NCBI GenBank assembly: GCA_963837365.1
Contig: CAWIMW010000001.1
Location: 1,236,108 to 1,300,107 of the forward strand
Direction: 5' to 3'
From: CAWBXL01 sp963837365
GTDB lineage: Bacteria; Acidobacteriota; Terriglobia; Terriglobales; Acidobacteriaceae
Length of the DNA stretch: 64,000 nucleotides
Both the position numbers and the translations under genes were made by a program. The notes beneath the pieces were generated by a model. The model was not told the DNA's origin. It ran no database searches and saw only the letters and a list, made by a program, of their open reading frames with translations. Below are positions 46,546 through 54,618 of the stretch, one piece after another; position 1 is the first letter of the stretch, and each line of letters begins with the position of its first letter.

Positions 46546-49041
46546 TCAAAGTCCCGCTGTCGCCCGTACCAAGCCTATCTGTTTGGTTTGTCCGAAGTTT
46601 CGCCGGTTGGACTCAATGAAAGCGTCAACACTCTTTGCCGGCATGGGTTCCGCAAACAAGTAGCCCTGGGCTGACCCACAACCAGCCAACGCCAACAGTT
46701 GGTGTTGGTTAGGTGTTTCCACCCCTTCAGCGACCACTTTGAGATCTAGATTACGCGCCAGCCCGATGATTGTCTTAACGATGGCGTAGTTTTCGGCATC
46801 CATTGTCTTAACGAACGCCTGATCGATTTTCAGGGTGTCGACTGGAAAACGACGAAGATAGCTCAGAGAGGAATATCCGGTACCAAAATCGTCGATACTC
46901 AGCTTCACTCCTAAAGTCCGTAGCTGCGACATTGTGTGGAAGGTCGCAGCAACGTCGTTCATGGCCAAGCTTTCGGTGAGCTCGATGGTTATGCACTGCG
47001 GATCAATCGCACTCTCTTCAAGTGCATCTTTGACGTGCCCAATAAAACCGGCGTGAGAGAAATGCTTTGAACTGATGTTCATGCTGACATATAACGGCGG
47101 GTCAGCAGGATAGCGCTGTCGCCAACTTGCCGCCTCTAAACACGCCTTCCTTAAAACCCAAACACTAATAGGAACAATCAGGCCGCACTGTTCTGCTACC
47201 GGGACAAAAGTGTTTGGTGGTATCGAATTCGATCCCGAGGGCTGCCACCGCAAGAGTGCTTCGAAGCCCTGTACTGCCGTCGTATCTACCGCGACGATTG
47301 GCTGGTAGTGAAGTGTCAGTTCTTCATTCTGGAGAGCATATCTCAGCTTGCCTTCTAGAAGAAGTCGACTCATGACTTGCTCGTGCATCGTGCGGTCAAA
47401 GAGCTCACTGCGAGCCTTGCCTTGGCTTTTCGCACGATACATGGCGATATCGGCATTCTGAAGCACCGCCTCCGCAGATGTCTCTGGTGATGTCAGCGCG
47501 ATGCCAATTGACATGCTCTTGAAGACCTCAAGTCCCTCCAGTAGGAACGGCTGTTCAAACGAACATTGGATTCTCTCGGCTACACGAATGGCATCGCTAG
47601 GATCAGTAACGTCCTCCACTAGAACCGTAAACTCATCTCCCCCCATCCTGGCTATTGTGCCGTCGCTGCGCAAGCAAGCCCGCAGTCTGTTGCTCACTTC
47701 TTTGATTAGAGCGTCCCCGATTACGTGGCCGTAGCAGTCATTGACGACCTTGAAGTCGTCGATATCAATGAAAAGGACGGCAGCGGCCTCGTGTGGGTGC
47801 CTTTTCATCCGATCCACGACGCTTTGCAGACGTTCGAGAAACAAGGCCCGGTCGGGAAGGCCGGTGAGCACATCGTGGGTAGCGTTAAAAAGCAATTGTT
47901 CCTGAGCATGTTTTCTTTCTGTTATATCGCGGGCATTGTAGACGATGCCGCCGATATTCTTGTGCTGAATCAAGTTTCGAACCACACACTCGAAATAGGG
48001 CCACCTTCCGTCTGCATGTCGCAGCCGGAATTCAACCACAGGATTCTGGCGATACGCTACCGCTCGCGGCCCCGTGCTCATGGTCTTCGCAAAGTCGTCC
48101 GGATGTACTAGGTCCATCATGTTCGTTCCTACGAGACTATCTCCATGCACCGCAAGAACTGCATGAACGGAAGGACTAGCGTACTTGATTTGGCCAGAGG
48201 GATCGGCGATAAGAATAATGTCGGTTGACTGCTCGGTGAGAGCGCGGAAGCGCTCTTCGCTCTCGCGGAGGGCGTTGCGTTCGGTTTCTTGCAACTGGCC
48301 GAGGTGCTCTTGTCTCTTGAGCCGGAGAAAAAGTATCAGGATGGCGGTCGCTGCCAATATTGCTGCCGCCAGCAATTCGTTTCTAGCTCTCAGCGCAACA
48401 ACTTGGGCCCATGTGTCCTCGGCTTCAATGGCGATCTGCACTTGGTGCTGCATCAAGTCGAACTGGGGGCTGACCGCCTGGAAATCGGCCTGCTTGGCCT
48501 CGTCAAAGTTCCGAACTTGCATCAGGATCCATTGCCGGCCGGCCGACGTAGTGTAGTTGTCTAACGCGGGCCAGGCTTTCTCTAGGGCAGCGGTGTGATA
48601 AGCATGTAGGTGTGCCGCCAGCACTGCTTTAGGCAGTGCGTGTCTTGCCTCCCGCATTTCCGTGTCCGCTTCGGGGGTAAGGTTCTGCTTTTGCAAGGCT
48701 GCCAACGTAAGATTGTTGATCTCTCGTGCAAGAACTGCAATTTGATTGAGACTTACTTGGGCAGAGCGGGCTTCGTCGACCTGATTCCTGTGAAACCAAG
48801 AGAGAGCAGCCAAGACGGCGATGGCCGTCGCGAGAAAACCAAATACAAAGGCCAATTTCGGACGTGCTACTAGACTCCCTAATCGTGGGCTGAGGGTTCT
48901 CCGCGTGGCCCTGACCATTTTCACCATGAAGAACCGAACAGGTCTCTTCGCAAACGTGTCCTCGGCAGAAAGCGAACCTTCGAGACAATCCAGGCTGGAT
49001 TCGTGGTCATCGGAAACGACAATGGTTTTCGGCGTCTCCAA
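46546..49041 (-). CDS. Membrane GGDEF-EAL protein with PAS sensor domain
   Basis: 831 residues. Two membrane helices (LAFVFGFLATAIAVLAAL and LLAAAILAATAILILFL) bracket a periplasmic helical sensor region. A PAS domain follows (ESEERFRALTEQSTDIILIADPSG). The cyclase active site MGGDEF is intact near residue 467; the preceding inhibitory site reads RSDG, not RxxD. The EAL domain has GFEALLRW near 593, ELTESLAMND, DDFGTGYSSLSYL, and AEGVET, so both c-di-GMP synthesis and breakdown look possible. The exact start is uncertain; later Mets before helix 1 could be used. It is transcribed opposite to the T4SS operon within the cargo region. Confidence 0.9.
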   Translation of the reverse strand: METPKTIVVSDDHESSLDCLEGSLSAEDTFAKRPVRFFMVKMVRATRRTLSPRLGSLVARPKLAFVFGFLATAIAVLAALSWFHRNQVDEARSAQVSLNQIAVLAREINNLTLAALQKQNLTPEADTEMREARHALPKAVLAAHLHAYHTAALEKAWPALDNYTTSAGRQWILMQVRNFDEAKQADFQAVSPQFDLMQHQVQIAIEAEDTWAQVVALRARNELLAAAILAATAILILFLRLKRQEHLGQLQETERNALRESEERFRALTEQSTDIILIADPSGQIKYASPSVHAVLAVHGDSLVGTNMMDLVHPDDFAKTMSTGPRAVAYRQNPVVEFRLRHADGRWPYFECVVRNLIQHKNIGGIVYNARDITERKHAQEQLLFNATHDVLTGLPDRALFLERLQSVVDRMKRHPHEAAAVLFIDIDDFKVVNDCYGHVIGDALIKEVSNRLRACLRSDGTIARMGGDEFTVLVEDVTDPSDAIRVAERIQCSFEQPFLLEGLEVFKSMSIGIALTSPETSAEAVLQNADIAMYRAKSQGKARSELFDRTMHEQVMSRLLLEGKLRYALQNEELTLHYQPIVAVDTTAVQGFEALLRWQPSGSNSIPPNTFVPVAEQCGLIVPISVWVLRKACLEAASWRQRYPADPPLYVSMNISSKHFSHAGFIGHVKDALEESAIDPQCITIELTESLAMNDVAATFHTMSQLRTLGVKLSIDDFGTGYSSLSYLRRFPVDTLKIDQAFVKTMDAENYAIVKTIIGLARNLDLKVVAEGVETPNQHQLLALAGCGSAQGYLFAEPMPAKSVDAFIESNRRNFGQTKQIGLVRATAGL

Positions 49042-49280
49042 ATGTGAGACCTCACCAAAGCAGGTATCTGATTCTCTCTTAACTGCCGAGGGCTGAGCAC
49101 ATTACGAATGTAATTGAGATTCCGTTACTTTTAGAGCCCTGCCAAGGGTTACTGAACTGGCATCAGTACGCTGTGGATTGTGCCCAGATCACGAGCAAGC
49201 CGGAAGTTAAGCCCAAGAACAAACGTTCAACGACGCTGGCCAGAATGTCGGCTTCGAGGAGATCGCCATTGATCTCCTCC

Positions 49281-49314
49281 AAGCCCGTTTCTGGATAGTT
49301 TCCGAGTTGCCGAC
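49281..49314 (+). repeat. Short dispersed repeat B, copy 3
   Basis: AAGCCCGTTTCTGGA is identical to copy 1 over 15 bases, followed by TAGTTTCCGAGTTGCCGAC. It lies in the 49042-49356 gap, which shows nothing else. Confidence 0.5.
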
Positions 49315-49356
49315 AACCCGAAAATTAGAATCGAGCCATGCCTGTTGGCAGTTTGG

Positions 49357-50196
49357 CTAGTGCTTAGCATGAATTACATGAAGCCCAGCCTGTCCAGACG
49401 CTAGCCCTTGAACGGCGTGGCCGAACCTGGACTTGATCTCTTGGAAATTGATGTCTTCGATGTCGCGAAATCCGTGCGAGTGAAGAATTGCTGCCATAGC
49501 CGCCGGCTCAAAATGGCTGGTCCAACGTTCACCAACTTTCTCAAGTTGTTCCGTGCGCTGCCTTAGTAATTCCCTCAGCTCTTCTGAGCATGCCTGAGGC
49601 GGTTCCATGTAGTCGAACACCACCTCGGATTTCTGAATTGATGCCACGTAGTCCAGAGTGCTGATCATCGCTTCCTGCGTCAGATACGGCACGACGCCGA
49701 GCCAAGGGAAGAACACGGGCTCATTCTGCTGAAAGCCTGCGGTGACGAGCTTCTTTTCTAGATCGTCCCTCTCGAAATCGACTGGCACGAGAACAAGCCA
49801 TGGCGGAAGTGCGAGTTGAGCTTCAGCCAAGCGCTGGCGTTTCCATGCCTGCGTCGCCGGATGGTCGACCTCATAGATACGGATCTGGCGTGCGCCATGA
49901 GGATTCCGGAAAGCGAAAGTGTCTAGGCCGGCGCCAAGGATGACGATCTGCCGAACCCCTCTTTCGACAGCTTCTGACAATGCATCTTCTGCAATCCGGC
50001 TTCGTGCGGCAGTGAAGAGACGTCCGATGCTGGCCAAGGGATGTGCGTTCGAGAATTGCAGCACGTCCTTCTCGTCTTCGCGCAGGATCTTCATGGCAAA
50101 TGGGTCATTGAGGATTGAGCCATGGTCGAGCAGCTGGTGAGCGGCTCGTTGTCGGGCAATCATCAGTGCTGTGCGGCTGGGTTCATTTGGATTCAT
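49357..50196 (-). CDS. Class I SAM methyltransferase, leucine carboxyl methyltransferase type
   Basis: 279 residues. The fold and motifs match the PPM1/LCM methyltransferase family: the start SRTALMIARQRAAHQLLD with ILNDPFAMKIL, the SAM-binding loop RQIVILGAGLDTFAFRN, the acidic YEVDHPATQAWKRQRL, and FPWLGVVPYLTQEAM. In bacteria this family mostly methylates small molecules in natural product pathways; no biosynthetic genes are near here. It ends the cargo block on the reverse strand beside the rho remnant. A purine-poor region precedes the ATG, so no clear ribosome site can be named. Confidence 0.85.
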   Translation of the reverse strand: MNPNEPSRTALMIARQRAAHQLLDHGSILNDPFAMKILREDEKDVLQFSNAHPLASIGRLFTAARSRIAEDALSEAVERGVRQIVILGAGLDTFAFRNPHGARQIRIYEVDHPATQAWKRQRLAEAQLALPPWLVLVPVDFERDDLEKKLVTAGFQQNEPVFFPWLGVVPYLTQEAMISTLDYVASIQKSEVVFDYMEPPQACSEELRELLRQRTEQLEKVGERWTSHFEPAAMAAILHSHGFRDIEDINFQEIKSRFGHAVQGLASGQAGLHVIHAKH

Positions 50197-50214
50197 GGTT
50201 GGGCTCGGATCGAT

Positions 50215-51466
50215 CTAGAGCTGGCTCATCTTGGTGAGGAACTCGGCATTGTCGCGCGATTTCTCAAGGTACGTGATGAGCAGTTCCATGGCTTCAACCG
50301 GCGAGAGCGGGTTGAGCACGCGGCGCAGCACGAAAATTCGCTGCAGGTCCTCTTTCGAAATCAGCAGTTCTTCCTTGCGCGTGCCCGAGCGCTGGATGTC
50401 GATCGCCGGGAAGACGCGTTTGTCCACAAGCTTCCGATCGAGAATGATTTCCATGTTGCCGGTGCCCTTGAATTCCTCGAAGATCACGTCATCCATGCGC
50501 GAGCCGGTATCGATCAAGCGCCGTGGCGATGATCGTCAGCGAGCCGCCTTCTTCGATATTGCGGGCCGCGCCGAAGAAGCGCTTCGGCTGCTGCAGTGCG
50601 TTCGAGTCGACGCCGCCCGAAAGCATCTTGCCCGAAGGCGGAACAATCGTGTTGTAGGCGCGCGCCAGGCGGGTGATGGAGTCGAGCAGGATCACCACAT
50701 CGCGTTTGTGCTCGACCAGGCGCTTGGCCTTCTCGATGACCATCTCGGCGACCTGCACATGGCGCGCGGCCGGCTCGTCGAAGGTGGACGAGATGACCTC
50801 GCCTTTCACGGATCGCTGCATGTCGGTGACCTCTTCCGGGCGCTCATCGATGAGCAGCACAATCAGCACCACCTCAGGGTGGTTGGCTGTGATGGAGTTG
50901 GCGATCGATTGCAGCAGCATCGTCTTGCCGGTGCGCGGCGGGGCAACAATCAGGCCGCGCTGCCCTTTACCGATTGGCGTGAGCAGATCCATCACGCGCC
51001 CGCTGATATTTTCGCGGGCGGTTTCCATCTTCATCCGCTCCTGCGGATAAAGCGGCGTGAGGTTGTCGAACAAGATTTTGTTGCGGGCTTCGTCGGGAGA
51101 TTCGAAGTTCACCGCCTCGATCTTCACCAGCGCGAAATACTTCTCGGCTTCGTGCGGCGGCCGCACGTTGCCGCTGATGGTATCCCCGGTTTTCAAGTCG
51201 AATTTGCGAATCTGCGACGGGGAAACGTAGATGTCGTCGGGGCCGGGCAGGTAGTTGTAATCAGGGGAGCGGAGGAAGCCGTAGCCGTCAGGCAGAATCT
51301 CCAGGACGCCTTCAGCGAAAATGTGGCCTTCCTTTTCGCTCTGCGTCTGAAGAATTCTGAAAATCAGGTCCTGCTTGCGGAAGCCGCTGGCCCCGGCAAT
51401 TTCCAGAGTGCGCGCAATGTGGCTCAATTCTGTGATGTTTTTCTCTTTGAGTTCTGCAATGGTCAT
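50215..51466 (-). pseudogene. rho: Transcription termination factor Rho, frameshifted
   Basis: The interval encodes all of a typical 415-residue Rho, in two frames. The first frame holds the N-terminal helix bundle, the cold-shock-like RNA-binding domain (GVLEILPDGYGFLRSPDYNY), Walker A PPRTGKT at residues 176-182, and VILLDSITRLARAYN. It breaks after GGSLTIIATAL. The second frame resumes with LIDTGSRMDDVIFEEFKGTGNMEI and ends normally. One extra A in the AA at 50516-50517 of the given strand accounts for it. Rho is normally essential, so this is either a spare copy on the island or an assembly error in a working gene. Confidence 0.88.
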
Positions 51467-51598
51467 GGTTCACCTGCGGGTTGGGAAGAACGTGAGTTGG
51501 AGAGTCTCTAATATCTGCGATTAGCTAATCGCCGACTATCGTGGTGGACTGGCGTTGGGTAACTCCGATGATCTTGAATTCAAATCGATACCTCACGG

Positions 51599-52213
51599 CT
51601 AGTCGGCGCGTACCAGGGGGAGAAAAATCCGGTCAACGATCTCTTCTGCGTCCTCCACGGACAACGGCTGGCGGAGCACCATTAGCTGATAGCGGACGAG
51701 GTCGAGAGGAAGCGTAGCCAGGCGAGGCGTGAGGTTCTCAGCAGCGATTTCGCCGCGTTCAACCCCGCGCTTCAGAATTTCCGCCATGATTGTGGCGTTG
51801 CGTTCATGCACTTCTATAAACATCGATGACTCGTTCTCGTGGAGAAGCTCCGCAATCAAGCCAAACATTACTTCTGGACTTAAGTCGTCCACCATTTCTG
51901 AAACGTGATGCAGAATCACCATGAGATCGCCCCGCACGGTTCCGGTGTCGGGTGCCTCGGATGAAAGGACAGGGCGGCTTGCTCTCAATGCGGCATACAC
52001 CAGCTGGGCCCGCGTGGGCCACCGCCGGTAGATCACAGGCTTGCTGGTGCCCGCCTTGGCGGCGACCCTCTCAATCGAGAAGTTGACGTAGCCCGCTTCA
52101 GCAAGCTCTTGCCAGACGACCTCGAAGATCGCTGTCTCCAAGACCTTGCCGCGTCTACGGCTACCCACTGCCCTCGGCTCGCCGGTTAGCCCGCCGTTGA
52201 TTTCGACTTCCAT
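51599..52213 (-). CDS. TetR family transcriptional regulator
   Basis: 204 residues. The N-terminal DNA-binding domain has the TetR helix-turn-helix (FSIERVAAKAGTSKPVIYRRWPTRAQLVYAALR). The C-terminal ligand/dimer domain is of the general AcrR-like kind, and its ligand cannot be predicted. A perfect 10-bp inverted repeat lies 24 bp upstream of its start, so it probably represses itself and perhaps the T4SS block B to the right. It is transcribed away from block B. No efflux or enzyme gene is next to it, which is unusual for this family. Confidence 0.88.
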   Translation of the reverse strand: MEVEINGGLTGEPRAVGSRRRGKVLETAIFEVVWQELAEAGYVNFSIERVAAKAGTSKPVIYRRWPTRAQLVYAALRASRPVLSSEAPDTGTVRGDLMVILHHVSEMVDDLSPEVMFGLIAELLHENESSMFIEVHERNATIMAEILKRGVERGEIAAENLTPRLATLPLDLVRYQLMVLRQPLSVEDAEEIVDRIFLPLVRAD

Positions 52214-52236
52214 CCATAGAGATATTAGACACGCTT

Positions 52237-52269
52237 AGTATCCTATGTCAATAGGATACTTTAAGTATC
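52237..52269. promoter_or_regulatory. Palindromic operator for the TetR regulator
   Basis: AGTATCCTAT (52237-52246) and ATAGGATACT (52251-52260) form a perfect inverted repeat around GTCA. A second, overlapping one, GATACTT/AAGTATC, spans 52255-52269 around a single T. Size and symmetry fit a TetR dimer site, possibly two dimers. Confidence 0.75.
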
Positions 52270-52282
52270 TCAACGAGGAAGG

Positions 52283-52384
52283 AGCCGAATCAATGCGCTG
52301 CAGATCCGGTATGACCCGGGCGGGAGGCTTCGAATCTATGACGGGCTAACCGGGCCAGAAGTCGGCTTCTGGGAAGTTGCTTAG
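52283..52384 (+). pseudogene. Remnant of an unknown coding sequence
   Basis: A frame ending at the stop 52382-52384 reads RINALQIRYDPGGRLRIYDG, then LTGPEVGFWEVA. It looks like the C-terminal end of a real protein, but the frame has no start codon and is closed by a stop at 52262. The parent protein is not recognised. The rest of the 52385-52743 gap holds nothing that I can support; the block B promoter should be there. Confidence 0.35.
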
Positions 52385-52743
52385 CCCACCCAGCCAACCG
52401 GCGAGATCAGTCATGGGGTACGGAGAACTTTCGGCCTATTCTCAACCGCGCTACGCTCTTTTCTCGCCCTGTCAAATACTCAAAATTCCGACAGATTTTC
52501 ATTTAACTTGCCCGCTTCTCTCGAAAATAGTGAAGCTTCCCCCGCCGTCATTCGCGCAAATCCCGCCTACGAGAGCACCCCTGGGACGCCGCGAAGCGGT
52601 CCACTAACGATTCTGAGATTCTGCAATAAAAGAAGTAGCCTGCCATCCAGCTCGGCGGATTTGCTCGAGATTCCTAACCGTCCTATCTTCCCCACCGACG
52701 ACGCGAGAAGGAAGTCCACAGACGCGCCGGGAAAGAGGACGTT

Positions 52744-53112
52744 ATGGAACACCTGCGTGAGAGAGAGCTTCGGCACCGGTCTGCTCTCGCTTGCCTGTTG
52801 GCAGTAGTTCTTCTGCAGTTGCTCCCCATTTGTTACGGACAGAATCTGGGCGCAGCGCCAGCAACAGGCCAGGCGGTTCAGGGCCAGACTGCGGCGCAGC
52901 CTGAAGGCACCGTGCTCAACCTCGTGAACTGGGTCGGCAACGTAATCGCACCGGTTGGTGCGGCACTGGCCGTGGTCATGGCAGTGATCGCCTATTCCCA
53001 AGGTCGCGGTGTCATGCGTTGGTCCGTTACCGCAGCCGGTCTACTGGTGATCTCCGGCCTGACGCGCCTCATTGAGTTTTGGATTCAGAACGGCACGGGA
53101 GGAGTGCAGTAA
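52744..53112 (+). CDS. VirB2-like pilin/membrane protein A
   Basis: 122 residues. A signal segment (ALACLLAVVLLQLLPICYGQ) is followed by two membrane helices after the motif VLNLVNWVGNVIAPVGAALAVVMAVIAY and before FWIQNGTGGVQ. This two-helix plan after a cleaved signal fits VirB2/TrbC-type pilins, and the position as first gene before virB3-virB4 agrees. The same NWVGNV and FWxQNG motifs recur in the gene at 53810. AGAGGA stands five bases before the ATG. Confidence 0.7.
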   Translation: MEHLRERELRHRSALACLLAVVLLQLLPICYGQNLGAAPATGQAVQGQTAAQPEGTVLNLVNWVGNVIAPVGAALAVVMAVIAYSQGRGVMRWSVTAAGLLVISGLTRLIEFWIQNGTGGVQ

Positions 53113-53127
53113 GGAAGCGAAGCCTCA

Positions 53128-53790
53128 ATGACTCTGCCTCAGATCATTGTCGATTTGATGAAGCTGCTTTTCGACCTGGCGGTACCAGCGGCGATCTGCA
53201 CCATGGTGCTCGCTGGGATCGCCTTGCGGCGGGAAGGTGGAGTCAACTTCCAGGCGGGCGGAGGCTTTCAGAGGTGGATGCTGTGGTCGGTCATTTTCCT
53301 TACGCTGCCACAGCTTTTGTCCTGGCTGGCCGCGCAAGGCATTGTGCTTCCCCCACAAAGCGGCAATATCAACAGCCCGTGGGTCCTCGGAGTCGAGACC
53401 AGCTTCAACAACTTTGTCTCTGAGTTTTTGATCGCCCGCCTGATTCCGATATTTGCAGCCTTCTTCGTTCTGAAAGCCGCGCTCGACGCAGCACAGGGAC
53501 AAAACCCTTTGGGGTCGATCGTTACTGCAATTTTTCTGTTGGCAGCATCGGGGACGGTCCAGTTGATGCAGACATGGAACAGCGGTTCGGAGTTTGCCAC
53601 CGCGGACATGCTCGGCTCGATCTGGAATTTTCTGGCCGGCACCATCTTGCCCGAAGCAGCCGGGCTGGCCGTTGTAGGAGCGATCCTCAACTACGCGCGC
53701 CATCGGCCGTTCATGCCGTTGGTCGGCTCGGGTCTGGCGTTTCTGAGCGTTTCCGCGGTTTGGAGACTGGTGCAGGCGATGGCAGCGTGA
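53128..53790 (+). CDS. T4SS-associated polytopic membrane protein
   Basis: 220 residues with about five or six membrane helices, for example LLFDLAVPAAICTMVLAGIAL, MLWSVIFLTLPQLLSWLAA and LIPIFAAFFVLKAALDAA. It has no signal peptide separate from helix 1 and no recognised catalytic motif. It lies between two VirB2-like genes with 15 and 19 bp spacing, so it must belong to the same machine. It could be an extra inner-membrane platform protein. I recognise no family. AAGGAAG is ten bases before the ATG. Confidence 0.6.
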   Translation: MTLPQIIVDLMKLLFDLAVPAAICTMVLAGIALRREGGVNFQAGGGFQRWMLWSVIFLTLPQLLSWLAAQGIVLPPQSGNINSPWVLGVETSFNNFVSEFLIARLIPIFAAFFVLKAALDAAQGQNPLGSIVTAIFLLAASGTVQLMQTWNSGSEFATADMLGSIWNFLAGTILPEAAGLAVVGAILNYARHRPFMPLVGSGLAFLSVSAVWRLVQAMAA

Positions 53791-53809
53791 TGAGAAAGCG
53801 GAGGTGATC

Positions 53810-54265
53810 GTGTCGCTCGACGGTGGGATGCTCAATCTGACGAACTGGGCTGGCAATGTCATTATGCCGACCCTCGCGGGGCTATTCGGCGCCGCTGCGA
53901 TTTATCGCTTCGGCAAGGCACAGCCGTGGCAGCACCTTGCCTGGGCGGGCGTGGCGTCACTCATGTGCTCCGGGTTGTTGAGGGTACTCGAAGGTTTCAG
54001 CAACCAGGCAGCCTGGAATGACCCAGACCGATTCTGGCTGGCCGTGCTGACGTTGGTGAACTGGGTTGGGAACGTGCTACTGCCAGTTTACGGCGCGCTT
54101 CAGGTAGTGCTCGCCGTGATGCATTTCTCCGGGTTGCTGGAGCGCATGACGATTGGTGAAGCCTGGGTACGCAACCTTGTCACGGCGATGTGCTGCTTTA
54201 GCTTGTCTGGCCTAGTTCGGCTCACGGAGTTTTGGGTGCAGAACGGAGCCGCCGGAGTGCGTTAG
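53810..54265 (+). CDS. Double VirB2-like membrane protein B
   Basis: 151 residues from the GTG at 53810; a GTG two codons earlier would leave no room for the GGAG site. The protein is an internal duplication. The first half has LNLTNWAGNVIMPTLAGLFG followed by a helix ending LLRVLEGF, and the second half has LTLVNWVGNVLLPVYGAL followed by a helix ending LVRLTEFWVQNGAAGVR. Each half repeats the two-helix plan of the VirB2-like protein at 52744. Unlike that protein, no signal peptide is visible. It ends 17 bp before virB3. Confidence 0.65.
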   Translation: MSLDGGMLNLTNWAGNVIMPTLAGLFGAAAIYRFGKAQPWQHLAWAGVASLMCSGLLRVLEGFSNQAAWNDPDRFWLAVLTLVNWVGNVLLPVYGALQVVLAVMHFSGLLERMTIGEAWVRNLVTAMCCFSLSGLVRLTEFWVQNGAAGVR

Positions 54266-54282
54266 GAGATGGAGACCAAGCA

Positions 54283-54618
54283 ATGGGGCTCAACGTTACA
54301 CCCGTAAACCGAAACTTGCAGACACGCGTGACTTTTATGTGCCTCGAATTCGAAGACCTGTTCGTCGTGCTCGGCATCGCGGCCCTCACCAATGTGATCG
54401 GACATTTTATCTCCGGCGAGATCGCGGGATTGCCACTAAGCATCGTCGTGCAGTATGGCGTGCCGATATCTATCGTCCCGTTGTTGATGCTCTTCAAGTA
54501 CGGCAGACCGCGTGGCTACATTCGGGACTTGATGCTGTGGTATGCGAAACCACGCGCTTACTCCGCGACCTCAAGAGACCGCGAGTTGGCCGTCGCCTAT
54601 ATCAAGGAGGATTCGTAG
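54283..54618 (+). CDS. VirB3-like inner membrane protein
   Basis: 111 residues from the ATG at 54283 (MGLNVTPVNRNL); longer frames overlap the previous gene. Near the N-terminus it has two membrane helices (FVVLGIAALTNVIGHFISGE and PLSIVVQYGVPISIVPLLMLF), then a basic cytoplasmic end (KYGRPRGYIRDLMLWYAKPRAY). Family members tie the pilin to VirB4. It overlaps the VirB4 start by one base (TAGTG), which supports the pairing; in some conjugative systems the two are fused. Confidence 0.78.
   Translation: MGLNVTPVNRNLQTRVTFMCLEFEDLFVVLGIAALTNVIGHFISGEIAGLPLSIVVQYGVPISIVPLLMLFKYGRPRGYIRDLMLWYAKPRAYSATSRDRELAVAYIKEDS

Noticed and set aside
50500..50530. Programmed frameshift in rho
   Set aside because: There is no slippery heptamer and no downstream stem. 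Rho is not known to use recoding, so an extra base is simpler.
50231..51511. 426-codon plus-strand ORF opposite rho
   Set aside because: The product is a His/Arg-rich shadow without any family pattern, while the minus strand encodes clear Rho motifs.
53125..53862. 245-codon minus-strand ORF opposite the T4SS membrane protein
   Set aside because: Composition is rich in Arg, Gln and His, with no hydrophobic core. The plus strand has consistent membrane proteins and ribosome sites.
54339..54617. N-terminal extension of VirB4 upstream of 54618
   Set aside because: It overlaps virB3 in another frame and is Arg-rich. The GTG at 54618 has a perfect AAGGAGG site.
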